NCBI RefSeq assembly: GCF_014773545.1
Contig: NZ_SDDV01000003.1
Location: 62,001-126,000, forward strand
DNA from: Hydrogenophaga sp.
GTDB lineage: Bacteria > Pseudomonadota > Gammaproteobacteria > Burkholderiales > Burkholderiaceae_C
Length of the DNA: 64,000 nucleotides
Direction: 5' to 3'
The translations under genes and the position numbers were made by a program. Shown here in pieces: positions 41,501 to 50,341 of the stretch. Below the pieces are notes generated by a model. The model searched no databases and was not told the DNA's origin. It saw only the letters and a program-made list of their open reading frames with translations. Numbering within the stretch: position 1 is the stretch's first letter; every line of letters begins with the position of its first letter.

Positions 41501-42870
41501 GCCTGGACTTCGTGCACCAGGCTGTATTCCAGCAAGCGTTCGTAGATGCCGCCGAGGTGCGAGACAGACAAATCGCGGTAGTTGATCCAGGTGGACTCCG
41601 AGTACCCTGAGCCTGTCGAAGGGCGGCGGCGCGAGAGCGCGTCGATGATGGGCGCCATCACTTTGTCGGGCACGTTGGTGCGCTCCAGCAGCGGCGCGCG
41701 TGCGCGGTCGAACAGGCCGCCGTTGTAGGCGGGCATGCCCACCTCGTCATCTCCCTTATCAATCAGCAAAAAAGCGCCTTTGAGCGACAACCAAATGTGG
41801 CCGATCGTGCTGGAAAACGACGCCCCTTGATCGACTTTGTCGCGCACCTCTTCGCGGATGCGGCGCACGCTGTAGGGCGCGTAACGCTCGTCGCGCACGG
41901 GCAGCAGGTTGCGGTCTTCGGCGTAGAAGAGAAACAGCAGGCGGTAGAGCAGCACCAGCGCGGCTTCGCGCACCTCGTCGAGGTATTCGCTGTTGAACTG
42001 GGGGCGCTTGAACTGGCCGTAGCCGACCTCGTGGCTGGTGGCGTGCAGGTCGCCGCGCGCCAGCGCATCGGCCAGGCGGGGAAACACATCGCCAAAGACG
42101 CGCTCGCCCAGGTCATGCGACACCTTTTCTTCGTACAGGCGCGCTTCGTTGAGCGCATAGGCATGGAAGCTGCGCCCGCTGTCGTCCCAGCTTTGGGGCA
42201 GGAACGCGACCCGGTGGAAGAACAGGAAAAAGAGCCTGAGCGCGTGCTCGGGGGCGATTTCGTCCAGCTCGTGCTGTATGCCGGGTACGCCCAGCGCGGC
42301 CGACAGATCGACTTCAAAGAACTCTTCTGCGCGGGAACGGGCGTCTTGCCAGTAGAGGCGCCAGACAGCGCCGTTGCTCAGCATGCCCCACTTCACGGCG
42401 CGGTCCGACACCACGTCGGCGCGGCTCAGGTAACGCAGCATCTGGGATGAAGGTGCGTCGGGGTCGTGGGCTTCGCTGGCGTCGCCCCGGTCCAGCGGGC
42501 GCAGCCAGCGCTTGGCCTCCAGAATGGCCAGGCCGTGCCGGTAACGCTGGTCGTCCTTGAGCGGCAAGGCCGTGGCCTTGGCCGCAGCGTTGGCGAACAG
42601 CAGCACGTCGGGCACGTCTTCGCGGCGTTTGCCGGACAGGTTGACTTGCGGCAGGAAGTCCTCAGCCCAGCCCAGTTCGACCAGCACCTTGTTGATGACC
42701 AGGGCCTCGGTTTGCGCTTCGTTGATGGTGGAGGCGCTGTCGAGTCCGCTGAATATGCGGTGCAGTGCCGCTGTGAACGCCGCAAACGCCGCGTCGGTCA
42801 GTTCCTGGTAAGGCGGTGTTTCCAAGACCCCGCGGGTCAGGAAATCTTGTGTGAATAGCTGTCCCTGCAT
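38572..42870 (-). CDS. Type IIG-like restriction-modification protein (Eco57I-type N6-adenine methyltransferase)
   Basis: 1432 residues in one chain. The N-terminus carries a PD-ExK-like nuclease pattern: VPD88V and AILE118AK120. The central part is a gamma-type adenine methyltransferase with SAM motif DPAMGSGHF (548-556) and catalytic GNPPW (868-872). The C-terminal ~400 residues would be the target-recognition region (NLFILEQLPV motif). Such proteins cut and methylate from one polypeptide, for phage defence. No separate restriction, specificity or BREX/DISARM partner genes are adjacent. A REP-like core inserted in frame encodes PSTGSGYSE at residues 417-425. Confidence 0.85.
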   Translation of the reverse strand: MQGQLFTQDFLTRGVLETPPYQELTDAAFAAFTAALHRIFSGLDSASTINEAQTEALVINKVLVELGWAEDFLPQVNLSGKRREDVPDVLLFANAAAKATALPLKDDQRYRHGLAILEAKRWLRPLDRGDASEAHDPDAPSSQMLRYLSRADVVSDRAVKWGMLSNGAVWRLYWQDARSRAEEFFEVDLSAALGVPGIQHELDEIAPEHALRLFFLFFHRVAFLPQSWDDSGRSFHAYALNEARLYEEKVSHDLGERVFGDVFPRLADALARGDLHATSHEVGYGQFKRPQFNSEYLDEVREAALVLLYRLLFLFYAEDRNLLPVRDERYAPYSVRRIREEVRDKVDQGASFSSTIGHIWLSLKGAFLLIDKGDDEVGMPAYNGGLFDRARAPLLERTNVPDKVMAPIIDALSRRRPSTGSGYSESTWINYRDLSVSHLGGIYERLLEYSLVHEVQARDDYKDKPEINRLIATPASFARKLSGSYYTHDDLVRLILRESVGLLAGEKAAAFEAQIKKLAKKTAMNPGDWDALDASDPASQILELKICDPAMGSGHFLVALVDDLADRILEAITSATLRVNEQRWAAHLAEAGRPWQSPVLQRIAAIRSSIKKTAKHHGWAVTDAQLDDRHIVRRMILKKCIFGVDKNPMAVELAKTALWLHTFTVGAPLSFLDHHLKIGDSLHGEQLPTVQRGLQQLGALLLQTEFDRLALASIAMAQVADLTDVDIGEAELSKQLATEAQAQLAPLHAVLDFWRALRWLVPGWPVEKISQLPRLLKLPQDAEQAKAEIAAGKHPEYAGLMRLLDPNHNLVTVLAAGRLDGNDPATAAANTLMDRARALAQRETFFHWWTSFPTVFGGSAAGFDAIIGNPPWDRIKLQEVEWFAERLPAIAAQPRAADRKRLVAELQQKSSPLWAQYAQATERAEANARVLGNGKLGSGDYPLLGGGDVNLYSLFVERAQALCAPQGVVALLTPSGIAADKGASAFFRSLSGSGRLGALFDFENRKGFFPDVDSRFKFCTLVFGGAQRVFSSSRCAFYLHRVDELDDPARTLTLSADDFVRVNPNTGAAPIFRSRRDADITLALYARHPVLVRHGGVSESLGQQPDHKVWPVKYVTMFHMTNDSALFLKPVELKKQGWVSAPLNRWTKDGAEAVPLYEGKMVQMFDHRAADVVVNASNLHRAAQQEAISQVEKASPDRYPQPQFFVKSEETAAHPWAWALAFKEISAPTNARSMIATLMPGVGFGNKLPLLVPQADSASAAAQMAALLAANLNAFAFDFVLRQKLQGQTINLFILEQLPVIAPERFEASIGGQHIATFIRQHVLALTYTAHDMAPFARDLGHVDAQGQVLPPFVWIEEDRRERMAWLDALFFHLYGIDAQDAAYMLDSFPIVREQDMKLSGRFRTQDNILAKLKNIADGQLGVVSENVKTVR
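41605..41623. repeat. REP-like core inside the restriction-modification gene
   Basis: CCCTGAGCCTGTCGAAGGG, the reverse of the CCCTTCGACAGGCTCAGG core at 23365-23382. It is maintained in frame and adds a Ser/Gly-rich stretch between the nuclease/helical part and the methyltransferase domain. Confidence 0.75.
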
Positions 42871-43063
42871 GATCGCGTCTTCGTCCGTGTGCTGGCCGTG
42901 TGGGAGGAGCAGTTTAAGCGGGGCGGCTGGCGCAGGCCCGTCAGATCGTCCACCGCTGCGTTCGCACGGAGCCGGTCGAAAGTCTCACCAGGGTGATCAC
43001 GGGCCGGGGTGTTCACCCCGGGTGTTCAGCAGGAAGAAAAGGCGGCGCACGCACGAACACCGC

Positions 43064-44044
43064 TCAGCCCGCGCACAGCCGCGCCCTGGCCTGCGCGTAT
43101 TCGCGCTGCAAGCGCGCGATCAAATCGGCCGCGGGCAGCACCTCATGGATCGCGCCAATGCCCTGGCCGCAGCCCCAGATGTCTTTCCAGGCCCGGGCGG
43201 TGCTGGCGTCTGCGCCGCCTGCGAAATTCATTTTGCTCGGGTCGCTCTGCGGCAGATGGTCCGGGTCCATGCCGGCGTTTCGGATGCTGCCCTTGAGGTA
43301 GTTGCCGTGAATGCCGGTGTAGAAATTGCTGTAGACGATGTCGTCTGAGTCGCTTTGCACGATCATTTGCTTGTAAGCGTCGGCTGCGCGCGCCTCGGGG
43401 GTGGCAATGAAGGGCGAGCCGATGTAGGCAAAATCGGCCCCCATGGCCTGCGCTGCCAAAATGGCGCCGCCCGAGGCGATCGAGCCCGACAGCGCCAGCG
43501 GACCGTCAAACCAGGCGCGAATTTCCTGCACCATGGCAAACGGGCTTTTCACGCTGGCGTGGCCACCCGCTCCGGCGGCAACCGCTATCAGGCCGTCGGC
43601 GCCTTTGTCGATCGCTTTGTGGGCAAACACGTTGCTGATCACGTCATGCAGCACCACCCCGCCCCAACCGTGCACCGCCTGGTTCACGTCTTCGCGCGCG
43701 CCCAGGCTGGTGATGACAATAGGCACCCGGTAGCGCGCGCAAACCTGCAGGTCTTGCTCGAGCCGGTCGTTGCTTTTGTGCACGATCTGGTTGATGGCAA
43801 ACGGCGCGGCCGGCTGCTGCGGGTGGGCGCGGTCGTGCGCCGCCAGGGTTTCGGTGATTTCGGCCAGCCAGTCGTCCAACTGCGCCGCCGGTCGCGCATT
43901 GAGCGCCGGCATGGCACCCACCACGCCGGCCTTGCATTGGGCAATCAGCAAGGCCGGTGTGCTGATGATGAACAGCGGCGCACCAACGACGGGAAACTTG
44001 ACCTGGGCCAGCGCGGCTGGCAAAAAGCGACCGGGTGCGCTCAT
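43064..44044 (-). CDS. Nitronate monooxygenase (2-nitropropane dioxygenase family)
   Basis: FMN enzyme oxidising alkyl nitronates such as propionate 3-nitronate. 326 residues from ATG 44044, with LPAALAQVKFPVVGAPLFII at the N-terminus, GAGGHASVKSPFAMV, and the FMN-phosphate loop GSIASGGAILAAQAMGAD. A TTG at 44068 overlaps the preceding stop (TTGA) and could serve as an alternative coupled start. Last gene of an operon with acyl-CoA dehydrogenase. Confidence 0.9.
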   Translation of the reverse strand: MSAPGRFLPAALAQVKFPVVGAPLFIISTPALLIAQCKAGVVGAMPALNARPAAQLDDWLAEITETLAAHDRAHPQQPAAPFAINQIVHKSNDRLEQDLQVCARYRVPIVITSLGAREDVNQAVHGWGGVVLHDVISNVFAHKAIDKGADGLIAVAAGAGGHASVKSPFAMVQEIRAWFDGPLALSGSIASGGAILAAQAMGADFAYIGSPFIATPEARAADAYKQMIVQSDSDDIVYSNFYTGIHGNYLKGSIRNAGMDPDHLPQSDPSKMNFAGGADASTARAWKDIWGCGQGIGAIHEVLPAADLIARLQREYAQARARLCAG

Positions 44045-44064
44045 GGCCTGCTGCAGATTTTCAT

Positions 44065-45885
44065 TCAAAACGATTCCACTGCCAGCGCCATCACCGATGG
44101 CGCGCCATCGACGACCGCATCGCGCAAACCCGGCGCCCGGCTCAGAATGTGGTCGGCGTAAAAACGCGCCGTGACTATTTTTGCCTGCATGAAGTCGCTC
44201 TCACGCGCGGCCGCCAGCTCTTTTTGCGCCACCAGCAGCGCGCGCGCCAACTGCCAGCCCGCCACCAGATTGCCGGCCAGCATCAGGTAGGGCACGCTGC
44301 CGGCGTAGGCGGCGTTGGGGTCGCTGCGGGCCTTGTCGGCAACGAAATGCGCCACCTCGACAAAGGCCAGGCGCGCCGCTGCCAGACGCTGGCGCACCGC
44401 CAGCGCATCGGCACCGCCTTGTTGTTGCAGTTCGGCTTCGGTGCGCTCGATTTGCGCCGCTATCGACTGCGCCAGCGCGGCGCCGTCGCGCGCGGTCTTG
44501 CGGCCCACCAGGTCGTTCGCCTGAATGGCGGTGGTGCCTTCGTAAATGGTCAAGATCCGGGCGTCGCGGTAATACTGGGCGGCACCGGTTTCCTCGATGA
44601 ATCCCATGCCGCCGTGCACCTGCACGCCCAGGTTGGTGACTTCCTGGCTCATCTCGGTGCTGTAGCCTTTGACCAGCGGCACCAAAAACTCGTAAAAAGC
44701 GGCGTTTTGCTGGCGCGCGTCGGCATCCGGGTGGTGGTGCGCGGCGTCGTAAGCAGCAGCGGCCACACTGGCCATGGCGCGGCAGCCCTCGATCAAGGCG
44801 CGCATGGTCATCAACATGCGCCGCACGTCGGGGTGTTCGATGATGGACACGGCCGTCTTGGCGCTGCCGTCGACCGGGCGGCTTTGCACGCGGTCACGCG
44901 CGTATTGCACCGCCTTTTGGTAGGCGCGATCAGCCACCGCAATGCCTTGCACCCCGACGGCGTAGCGCGCCGCGTTCATCATGATGAACATGTACTCGAG
45001 GCCGCGGTTTTCCTGCCCCACCAGGTAGCCGAGCGCGCCCGGGCCGGCGCCGCCGCCGCAGACCGCAGCCACGCCGTCGCCGAACTGCAGCACCGCTGTC
45101 GGGGAGGCCTTGATGCCCAGCTTGTGCTCGATGCTCACGCACTGCACGTCGTTGCGCAAGCCCAGCGATCCGTCCGGATTGGGCAAAAACTTGGGTACCA
45201 CGAACAGGCTGATGCCCTTGACGCCTTCGGGCGCGCCGCTGACACGCGCCAGCACCAGATGGACGATGTTGTCGGCCATGTCGTGCTCACCGTAGGTGAT
45301 GAAAATTTTGCTGCCAAACAGCTTGTAGCTGCCATCGGGCTGCGGCTCGGCGCGGCAGCGCACGGCGGCCAAGTCCGAGCCGGCCTGCGGCTCGGTCAGG
45401 TTCATGGTGCCACTCCATTCACCACTGACCAGTTTTTCCAGGTAGCGCGCCTTCAGCTCGTCGCTGCCGGCGGTCAGCAGGGCTTCGATCGCGCCGTCGG
45501 TCAGCAGCGGGCACAGCGCAAAACTCAGGTTGGCTGCGTTGAGGATTTCACCGCAGGCCGCGCCAATCGTCTTGGGCAAACCCTGGCCGCCAAATGCGCT
45601 CGGGTGCTGCAAGCCTTGCCAGCCGCCTTCGGTGTACTGCCGGTACGCCTCTTTGAAGCCGGGCGTGGTCGTGACCTGCCCGTCTTTGAAGCTGGAGGGG
45701 TTTTTGTCACCCTCGAAATTGAGCGGCGCGACCACGTTTTCATTGAAGCGGGCGCACTCTTGCAGCACGGCCTGCGCGGTTTCGAGCCCGGCATCTTCAA
45801 AACCCGGCAGGCGGCTGACCTGGTCGATGCGCGCCAGATGCTCGATGTTGAACAACATGTCTTTGACAGGTGCGGTGTAGCTCAT
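44065..45885 (-). CDS. Acyl-CoA dehydrogenase, long form (DmdC/AcdB-like)
   Basis: FAD-dependent alpha,beta-dehydrogenation of an acyl-CoA, passing electrons to ETF. 606 residues, larger than classic acyl-CoA dehydrogenases because of the C-terminal extension of the DmdC-like group. Motifs: GTMNLTEPQAGSDL, HKLGIKASPT, and VQVHGGMGFIEETGAAQYYR with IYEGTTAIQANDLVGRK. It lies 72 bp after etfA, consistent with co-transcription with its electron acceptor. Substrate cannot be read from sequence. Confidence 0.92.
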   Translation of the reverse strand: MSYTAPVKDMLFNIEHLARIDQVSRLPGFEDAGLETAQAVLQECARFNENVVAPLNFEGDKNPSSFKDGQVTTTPGFKEAYRQYTEGGWQGLQHPSAFGGQGLPKTIGAACGEILNAANLSFALCPLLTDGAIEALLTAGSDELKARYLEKLVSGEWSGTMNLTEPQAGSDLAAVRCRAEPQPDGSYKLFGSKIFITYGEHDMADNIVHLVLARVSGAPEGVKGISLFVVPKFLPNPDGSLGLRNDVQCVSIEHKLGIKASPTAVLQFGDGVAAVCGGGAGPGALGYLVGQENRGLEYMFIMMNAARYAVGVQGIAVADRAYQKAVQYARDRVQSRPVDGSAKTAVSIIEHPDVRRMLMTMRALIEGCRAMASVAAAAYDAAHHHPDADARQQNAAFYEFLVPLVKGYSTEMSQEVTNLGVQVHGGMGFIEETGAAQYYRDARILTIYEGTTAIQANDLVGRKTARDGAALAQSIAAQIERTEAELQQQGGADALAVRQRLAAARLAFVEVAHFVADKARSDPNAAYAGSVPYLMLAGNLVAGWQLARALLVAQKELAAARESDFMQAKIVTARFYADHILSRAPGLRDAVVDGAPSVMALAVESF

Positions 45886-45957
45886 GATGGGTTCGGCTCC
45901 GTGAAAACTTGCAGATGTGGCCCGGGCATGGCGAACGATGCCCAGGCTGGCGATGAC

Positions 45958-46890
45958 TCACAAGGTGCGGATCAACTCGGGCACAGCGCTGAACAAATCG
46001 GCCTCCAGACCGTAGTCGGCGACCGAGAAAATCGGCGCCTCCGGGTCTTTGTTGATGGCCACGATGACTTTGCTGTCTTTCATTCCGGCCAAATGCTGAA
46101 TGGCGCCGCTGATGCCAACCGCCACATACAACTGCGGCGCGACGATTTTGCCGGTCTGCCCGACCTGCCAGTCGTTGGGCGCGTAGCCGGCGTCCACCGC
46201 AGCACGGCTGGCGCCCAGGGCCGCGCCCAGCTTGTCGGCCAGCGGCGCGATGATTTCGTTGAATTTTTCTGCACTGCCAAGCGCCCGACCACCGGAGACG
46301 ATGACCTTGGCCGCGGTCAGTTCGGGGCGGTCGTTTTGCGCGATCTCACTGCCGACGAAACGGCTTTGGCCAGCGTCGGCCACGGCCGGCGTTGTTTGCA
46401 CTGCCGCAGCGCCGCCGCTGGCGGCCGTCGGGTCGAAACCGGTGCTGCGCACGGTGATGACTTTGACCGCGTCTTGCGCCTGCACGGTGGCAACGGCGTT
46501 GCCGGCGTAGATTGGGCGCTCGAAGGTGTCGGCGCTCAACACCTTGGTGACGTCGCTGACCTGAGCGACATCGAGCCGTGCCGCCACCCGCGGCGCGACG
46601 TTTTTGCCGCTGGCGGTGGCGGCAAACAAAATGTGGCTGTAGTTCGCGGCCAAGGCCAGCACCTGCTCGGCCAGCGGCTCGGCCAGACCGTGCGCGAACT
46701 GCTCGGCGTCGACGTGAATGACCTGGCTGATGCCGGCGATCTGGGCTGCTGCGGCCGCTGCGGCGCCCGCGTTGTGTCCCGCCACCAACACGTGCACCAC
46801 GCCATCGCACTGGGCGGCGGCGGTGACGGTGTTGAGCGTGGCAGGCCGGATGGAGTTGTTGTCGTGTTCGGCAATGACGAGTGCGGTCAT
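45958..46890 (-). CDS. etfA: Electron transfer flavoprotein subunit alpha
   Basis: 310 residues; carries FAD with EtfB and delivers electrons from acyl-CoA dehydrogenases to ETF-quinone oxidoreductase. The C-terminal FAD-binding domain is clear: VIVSGGRALGSAEKF, VDAGYAPNDWQVGQTGK, PQLYVAVGISGAIQHLAGM. Start MTALVIAEHDNNS at 46890. 77 bp downstream of etfB. Confidence 0.97.
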   Translation of the reverse strand: MTALVIAEHDNNSIRPATLNTVTAAAQCDGVVHVLVAGHNAGAAAAAAAQIAGISQVIHVDAEQFAHGLAEPLAEQVLALAANYSHILFAATASGKNVAPRVAARLDVAQVSDVTKVLSADTFERPIYAGNAVATVQAQDAVKVITVRSTGFDPTAASGGAAAVQTTPAVADAGQSRFVGSEIAQNDRPELTAAKVIVSGGRALGSAEKFNEIIAPLADKLGAALGASRAAVDAGYAPNDWQVGQTGKIVAPQLYVAVGISGAIQHLAGMKDSKVIVAINKDPEAPIFSVADYGLEADLFSAVPELIRTL

Positions 46891-46967
46891 GAGGGCGTTC
46901 CTGAGTTGAGCTTTGTTTGACGCTTGTGCGGCGGCGCGCAGCGCCACCGGCCAGACGCTGGTGGCTG

Positions 46968-47717
46968 TCAAATCACCTTGGCTTCGTTCCTGAGTTTTTC
47001 GACCAGCGTGGCCACGTCGGCCACTTTCACGCCGGCGCCGCGCTTGGGCGGCTCGGCCACCCGCAAGGTCTTGATGCGCGGCGCCACGTCCACGCCCAGG
47101 GCGGCCGGACTCAGGGTGTCGAGCGGTTTTTTCTTTGCCTTCATGATGTTGGGCAGCGTGACGTAGCGCGGCTCGTTCAGGCGCAGGTCGGCGGTAACGA
47201 CGGCGGGCAGGCTCAGGCTCAGGGTTTCGAGCCCGCCGTCGACCTCGCGCGTGACGCTGACGCGGCCGTCTGCGACTTCGACTTTGGAGGCAAACGTGCC
47301 CTGCGGCAGCCCGGCCAGCGCGGCCAGCATCTGGCCGGTCTGGTTGCAGTCGTCGTCAATTGCCTGCTTGCCCAGAATCACCAGGCCCGGCTGCTCGCGC
47401 TCGACCAGCGCCTTGAGCAGCTTGGCCACCGCCAGCGGCTGCAAGTCTTCGCTGCTTTCGACCAGAATGGCCCGGTCGGCGCCAATCGCCATCGCGGTGC
47501 GCAAGATCTCGGCGCACTGCGCCACCCCGCAAGAGACGGCAATCACCTCGGTCGCCACGCCCTTTTCACGCAGCCGCACCGCCTCCTCGACCGCAATCTC
47601 GTCAAACGGGTTCATGCTCATTTTGACGTTGGCGAGCTCCACGCCGCTGCCGTCGCTCTTGACGCGCACCTTGACGTTGTAGTCCACCACGCGCTTGACG
47701 GGGACGATGACCTTCAT
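46968..47717 (-). CDS. etfB: Electron transfer flavoprotein subunit beta
   Basis: 249 residues from [20 protein letters not shown], normal length; includes [19 protein letters not shown], the AMP-binding region [17 protein letters not shown] and the helix-docking [13 protein letters not shown] recognition loop. First gene of the etfB-etfA-acd-nmo unit. Upstream lie a TATAAT box and a GAACG-GT-CGTTC operator-like sequence. Confidence 0.97.
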   Translation of the reverse strand: MKVIVPVKRVVDYNVKVRVKSDGSGVELANVKMSMNPFDEIAVEEAVRLREKGVATEVIAVSCGVAQCAEILRTAMAIGADRAILVESSEDLQPLAVAKLLKALVEREQPGLVILGKQAIDDDCNQTGQMLAALAGLPQGTFASKVEVADGRVSVTREVDGGLETLSLSLPAVVTADLRLNEPRYVTLPNIMKAKKKPLDTLSPAALGVDVAPRIKTLRVAEPPKRGAGVKVADVATLVEKLRNEAKVI

Positions 47718-47840
47718 GTTGGCTGACTCCTGCTGGTTGCTGAGGGTGAAGCGAAGTGACGCATTCGATTGACGCAAACGTCAAAAGGGGAAGTGTATGC
47801 TCGAGCGCAACCGGCTTGCTTTCGGTCGCAGACCCGATAA

Positions 47841-47871
47841 AACGAACGGTCGTTCTATTTTTGCGATTATA
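47841..47871 (-). promoter_or_regulatory. Promoter and TetR-type operator upstream of etfB
   Basis: A minus-strand TATAAT (47866-47871) is followed by the inverted repeat GAACG-GT-CGTTC (47844-47855), which would straddle about +5 to +16. Such repeats are typical of TetR-family repressors of fatty-acid degradation genes. No TetR gene is nearby. Confidence 0.5.
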
Positions 47872-47953
47872 GACCGGCTCCAGATCGCGCTCGAAGCCCG
47901 CGTTCAGCGGGCAAAGCCGCAACGCCGGGTGCGGCAAAACCAGGCGGCGGCCT

Positions 47954-48562
47954 TCATCGCAAAAAATGCGTGCGGTAGTGTTCGAGCTCGTCGATCGACT
48001 CGTGCACGTCGGCCAGCGCGGTGTGTTTTTGCTGCTTCTTGAAGGCGTCATAGACCTGCGGTCGCCAGCGCTTGGCCAGCTCCTTGAGCGTGCTCACGTC
48101 CAGGCAGCGGTAGTGGAAATAGGCTTCCAGCTCGGGCATGTATTTGAGCAAAAAACGGCGATCCTGACTGATCGTGTTGCCGCACATGGGGCTGCTGTTT
48201 TTGGGCACGTAGCGGGCCATGAATGCCAGCAACTCGGCCTGCGCCTGCGCCGCGGTGGTGCGACTGGCGCGCACCTTGTCGATCAGGCCGCTGCGGCCGT
48301 GCGTGCCCTTGTTCCAGTTGTCCATGGCATCGAGAACGGCCTCGCTCTGGTGGATCACCAGCACCGGGCCTTCGACGCGCGGCGTCAGTTGCGGGCCGGT
48401 GATGACGATTGCGATTTCCAGCAAAAATTCTTTGTCTGGATCGAGCCCGCTCATTTCACAGTCGATCCAGACCAGGTTCTGATCGCTTTTGCCCAGCACG
48501 GGCGCGTCTGCAATTTTTGACGCCTCAGGGAGCATCAAGGAGGGTGTTTGGGTGTCGTTCAT
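47954..48562 (-). CDS. orn: Oligoribonuclease
   Basis: 3'-5' exonuclease of the DEDDh family that destroys 2-5 nt RNAs, including pGpG. 202 residues; [20 protein letters not shown] carries the DxE, and [20 protein letters not shown] and [14 protein letters not shown] complete DEDDh. The N-terminus is about 20 residues longer than E. coli Orn. GAAAAT lies 6 nt before the ATG. Confidence 0.96.
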   Translation of the reverse strand: MNDTQTPSLMLPEASKIADAPVLGKSDQNLVWIDCEMSGLDPDKEFLLEIAIVITGPQLTPRVEGPVLVIHQSEAVLDAMDNWNKGTHGRSGLIDKVRASRTTAAQAQAELLAFMARYVPKNSSPMCGNTISQDRRFLLKYMPELEAYFHYRCLDVSTLKELAKRWRPQVYDAFKKQQKHTALADVHESIDELEHYRTHFLR

Positions 48563-48629
48563 GCGTCGATTTTCACCGATGCCCGCACCGCATGCGCACG
48601 CCAGCACGGTGTTGGATAGACTCACCCAC

Positions 48630-49901
48630 ATGGACAACCCCGCAATGCTTTTTTCCGTCTTCATTTGCGCCCTGCTGGCGCTTGGCTTGGTCGTGCGCAC
48701 CGCGCTGGCGAGCCGCCAGATCCGCCACGTTGCGCGCCACCGCCACGCCGTGCCGGCCGCGTTTGCCGACACCATCACACTCGGCGCGCACCAAAAGGCG
48801 GCCGACTACACCATCGTCAAAACCCGCTTTGGCCTGCTCGAGCTCTTGCTCTCGAGCGCCTTGCTGCTGGGCTGGACATTGCTCGGCGGCCTGAACTGGC
48901 TCAACCAGACGCTGCTGGCGGCGCTGGGTGCGGGCATGCTGCAGCAGCTCGCGTTGCTGGCGGCGTTCGCCCTGATCGGCGGCCTGCTCTCGCTGCCACT
49001 GGCTTGGTGGGCGACGTTTCGCATCGAAGAGCGCTTTGGCTTTAACAGAATGACGCTGGGGCTGTGGCTGAGTGATTTACTCAAAGGCAGCCTGGTGGGC
49101 GCGCTGCTCGGGCTGCCGATTGCCGCGCTGGTGCTGTGGCTGATGGACGCGGCCGGCCCGGCCTGGTGGCTGTGGGCCTGGGGCGTGTGGATGGCGTTCA
49201 ACCTGCTGGCGCTGCTGATCTACCCGAGCCTGATTGCGCCGCTGTTCAACAAATTCGAGCCCCTGCCCGATGCAACACTCAAAGCCCGAGTCAGTGCGCT
49301 GATGCAGCGCTGCGGCTTTGCCGCCAAGGGCTTGTTCGTGATGGACGGCAGCAAGCGCAGCGCACACGCCAACGCCTATTTCACCGGCTTGGGCGCCGCC
49401 AAGCGGGTGGTGTTTTTCGACACCTTGTTGCGCCAACTCAGCGCGGCCGAAGTGGAAGCCGTGCTGGCGCACGAACTGGGCCACCACAAGCGCCACCACA
49501 TCGTCAAACGCATCGCGCTGCTGTTTGGCCTGAGCCTGCTGGGCTTTGCCCTGCTGGGCTGGCTCTCGGCTCAAGCCTGGTTCTACATCGGGTTGGGGGT
49601 CACGCCGTCCATGGACGCGCCCAACGACGCGCTGGCGCTGCTGCTGTTTTTGCTGACGCTGCCGCTGCTGACGTTTTTCTTCTCGCCGCTGCTGGCGCAG
49701 CTCTCGCGTCAGCACGAATTTGAGGCCGACGCCTACGCCGCCACCCAGACGCAGGCCGCCGACCTGGCCAGCGCGCTGCTCAAGCTCTACCAGGACAACG
49801 CCAGCACGCTCACGCCCGACCCGCTGTATGCGCGTTTTTACTATTCGCACCCGAGCGCCAGCGAGCGGCTGGCCCGCCTGCGGGCCGCGCCGGCCTGCTG
49901 A
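48630..49901 (+). CDS. M48 family (Ste24/CAAX-prenyl-protease-like) membrane metallopeptidase
   Basis: Seven-or-so membrane helices with the zinc motif HELGHH in [18 protein letters not shown] and the downstream glutamate in [11 protein letters not shown], as in Ste24/YhfN-type proteases. 423 residues from [11 protein letters not shown] (48630); in-frame ATGs at 48561 and 48579 would overlap the orn start region. Also typical is [13 protein letters not shown] before the loop. Substrates unknown; perhaps membrane protein quality control. Confidence 0.9.
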   Translation: MDNPAMLFSVFICALLALGLVVRTALASRQIRHVARHRHAVPAAFADTITLGAHQKAADYTIVKTRFGLLELLLSSALLLGWTLLGGLNWLNQTLLAALGAGMLQQLALLAAFALIGGLLSLPLAWWATFRIEERFGFNRMTLGLWLSDLLKGSLVGALLGLPIAALVLWLMDAAGPAWWLWAWGVWMAFNLLALLIYPSLIAPLFNKFEPLPDATLKARVSALMQRCGFAAKGLFVMDGSKRSAHANAYFTGLGAAKRVVFFDTLLRQLSAAEVEAVLAHELGHHKRHHIVKRIALLFGLSLLGFALLGWLSAQAWFYIGLGVTPSMDAPNDALALLLFLLTLPLLTFFFSPLLAQLSRQHEFEADAYAATQTQAADLASALLKLYQDNASTLTPDPLYARFYYSHPSASERLARLRAAPAC

Positions 49902-49916
49902 ACCGCCCCACCCGCC

Positions 49917-50237
49917 ATGCACCCCAGCCCTGCACCGCTGCGCGCGCTCACCCCGACCGAGATCGTGACCCGGCTGACCCAGCTCAACGGCGCCGTCGCG
50001 CACGGCTGGCGGCTGATCGACGGCGCGCTGGAAAAAGGCTTTGCCTGCGCCAGCTTCGAGCACGGCATGGCCTTGGCCAACGCCGTGGCCTGGATCGCCC
50101 AGCGCCGAGACCACCACCCGACGCTGCACCTGAGCCCGCAGCGGTGCACGGTGCGCTGGGTCACGCACGAACCGGCTGGCATCACGGTGCGCGACTTTGC
50201 GTGCGCGGCTGCGGTGGACGCGCTGTTCAAGGACTGA
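49917..50237 (+). CDS. phhB: Pterin-4a-carbinolamine dehydratase
   Basis: Recycles 4a-hydroxytetrahydrobiopterin. 106 residues with the signature WIAQRRDHHPTLHLSP...VRWVTHEPAGITVRDF. Starts 15 nt after the M48 gene. Its TGA (50235-50237) touches the first base of the 98-bp inverted-repeat element, suggesting the C-terminus was set or trimmed by the insertion. Confidence 0.92.
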   Translation: MHPSPAPLRALTPTEIVTRLTQLNGAVAHGWRLIDGALEKGFACASFEHGMALANAVAWIAQRRDHHPTLHLSPQRCTVRWVTHEPAGITVRDFACAAAVDALFKD

Positions 50238-50334
50238 ACCTAAATCCGGCAGTTGACCGCGCCGTTCCCGCTGGAAACACCCATGAACACACACTCATTT
50301 GACCACGAAGGCGCTCACCTGCCGGATTTAGGTT
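50237..50334. mobile_element. 98-bp terminal-inverted-repeat (MITE-like) element
   Basis: Perfect 16-bp terminal inverted repeats AACCTAAATCCGGCAG (50237-50252) and CTGCCGGATTTAGGTT (50319-50334) enclose 66 bp with no coding capacity. A degenerate copy is at 20609-20700. It forms the entire intergenic region between the pterin dehydratase and rsgA, and its right end lies 7 bp before the rsgA ATG. Confidence 0.8.
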
Positions 50335-50341
50335 AGGTTGA

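Noticed and set aside
38572-42870. BREX PglX or DISARM methylase
   Set aside because: None of the partner genes (pglZ, brxC, drmA/B) is present, and an N-terminal ExK nuclease motif favours a type IIG enzyme.
44035-46920. 961-codon plus-strand frame opposite acyl-CoA dehydrogenase and etfA
   Set aside because: Antisense of conserved genes with biased composition; no domain.
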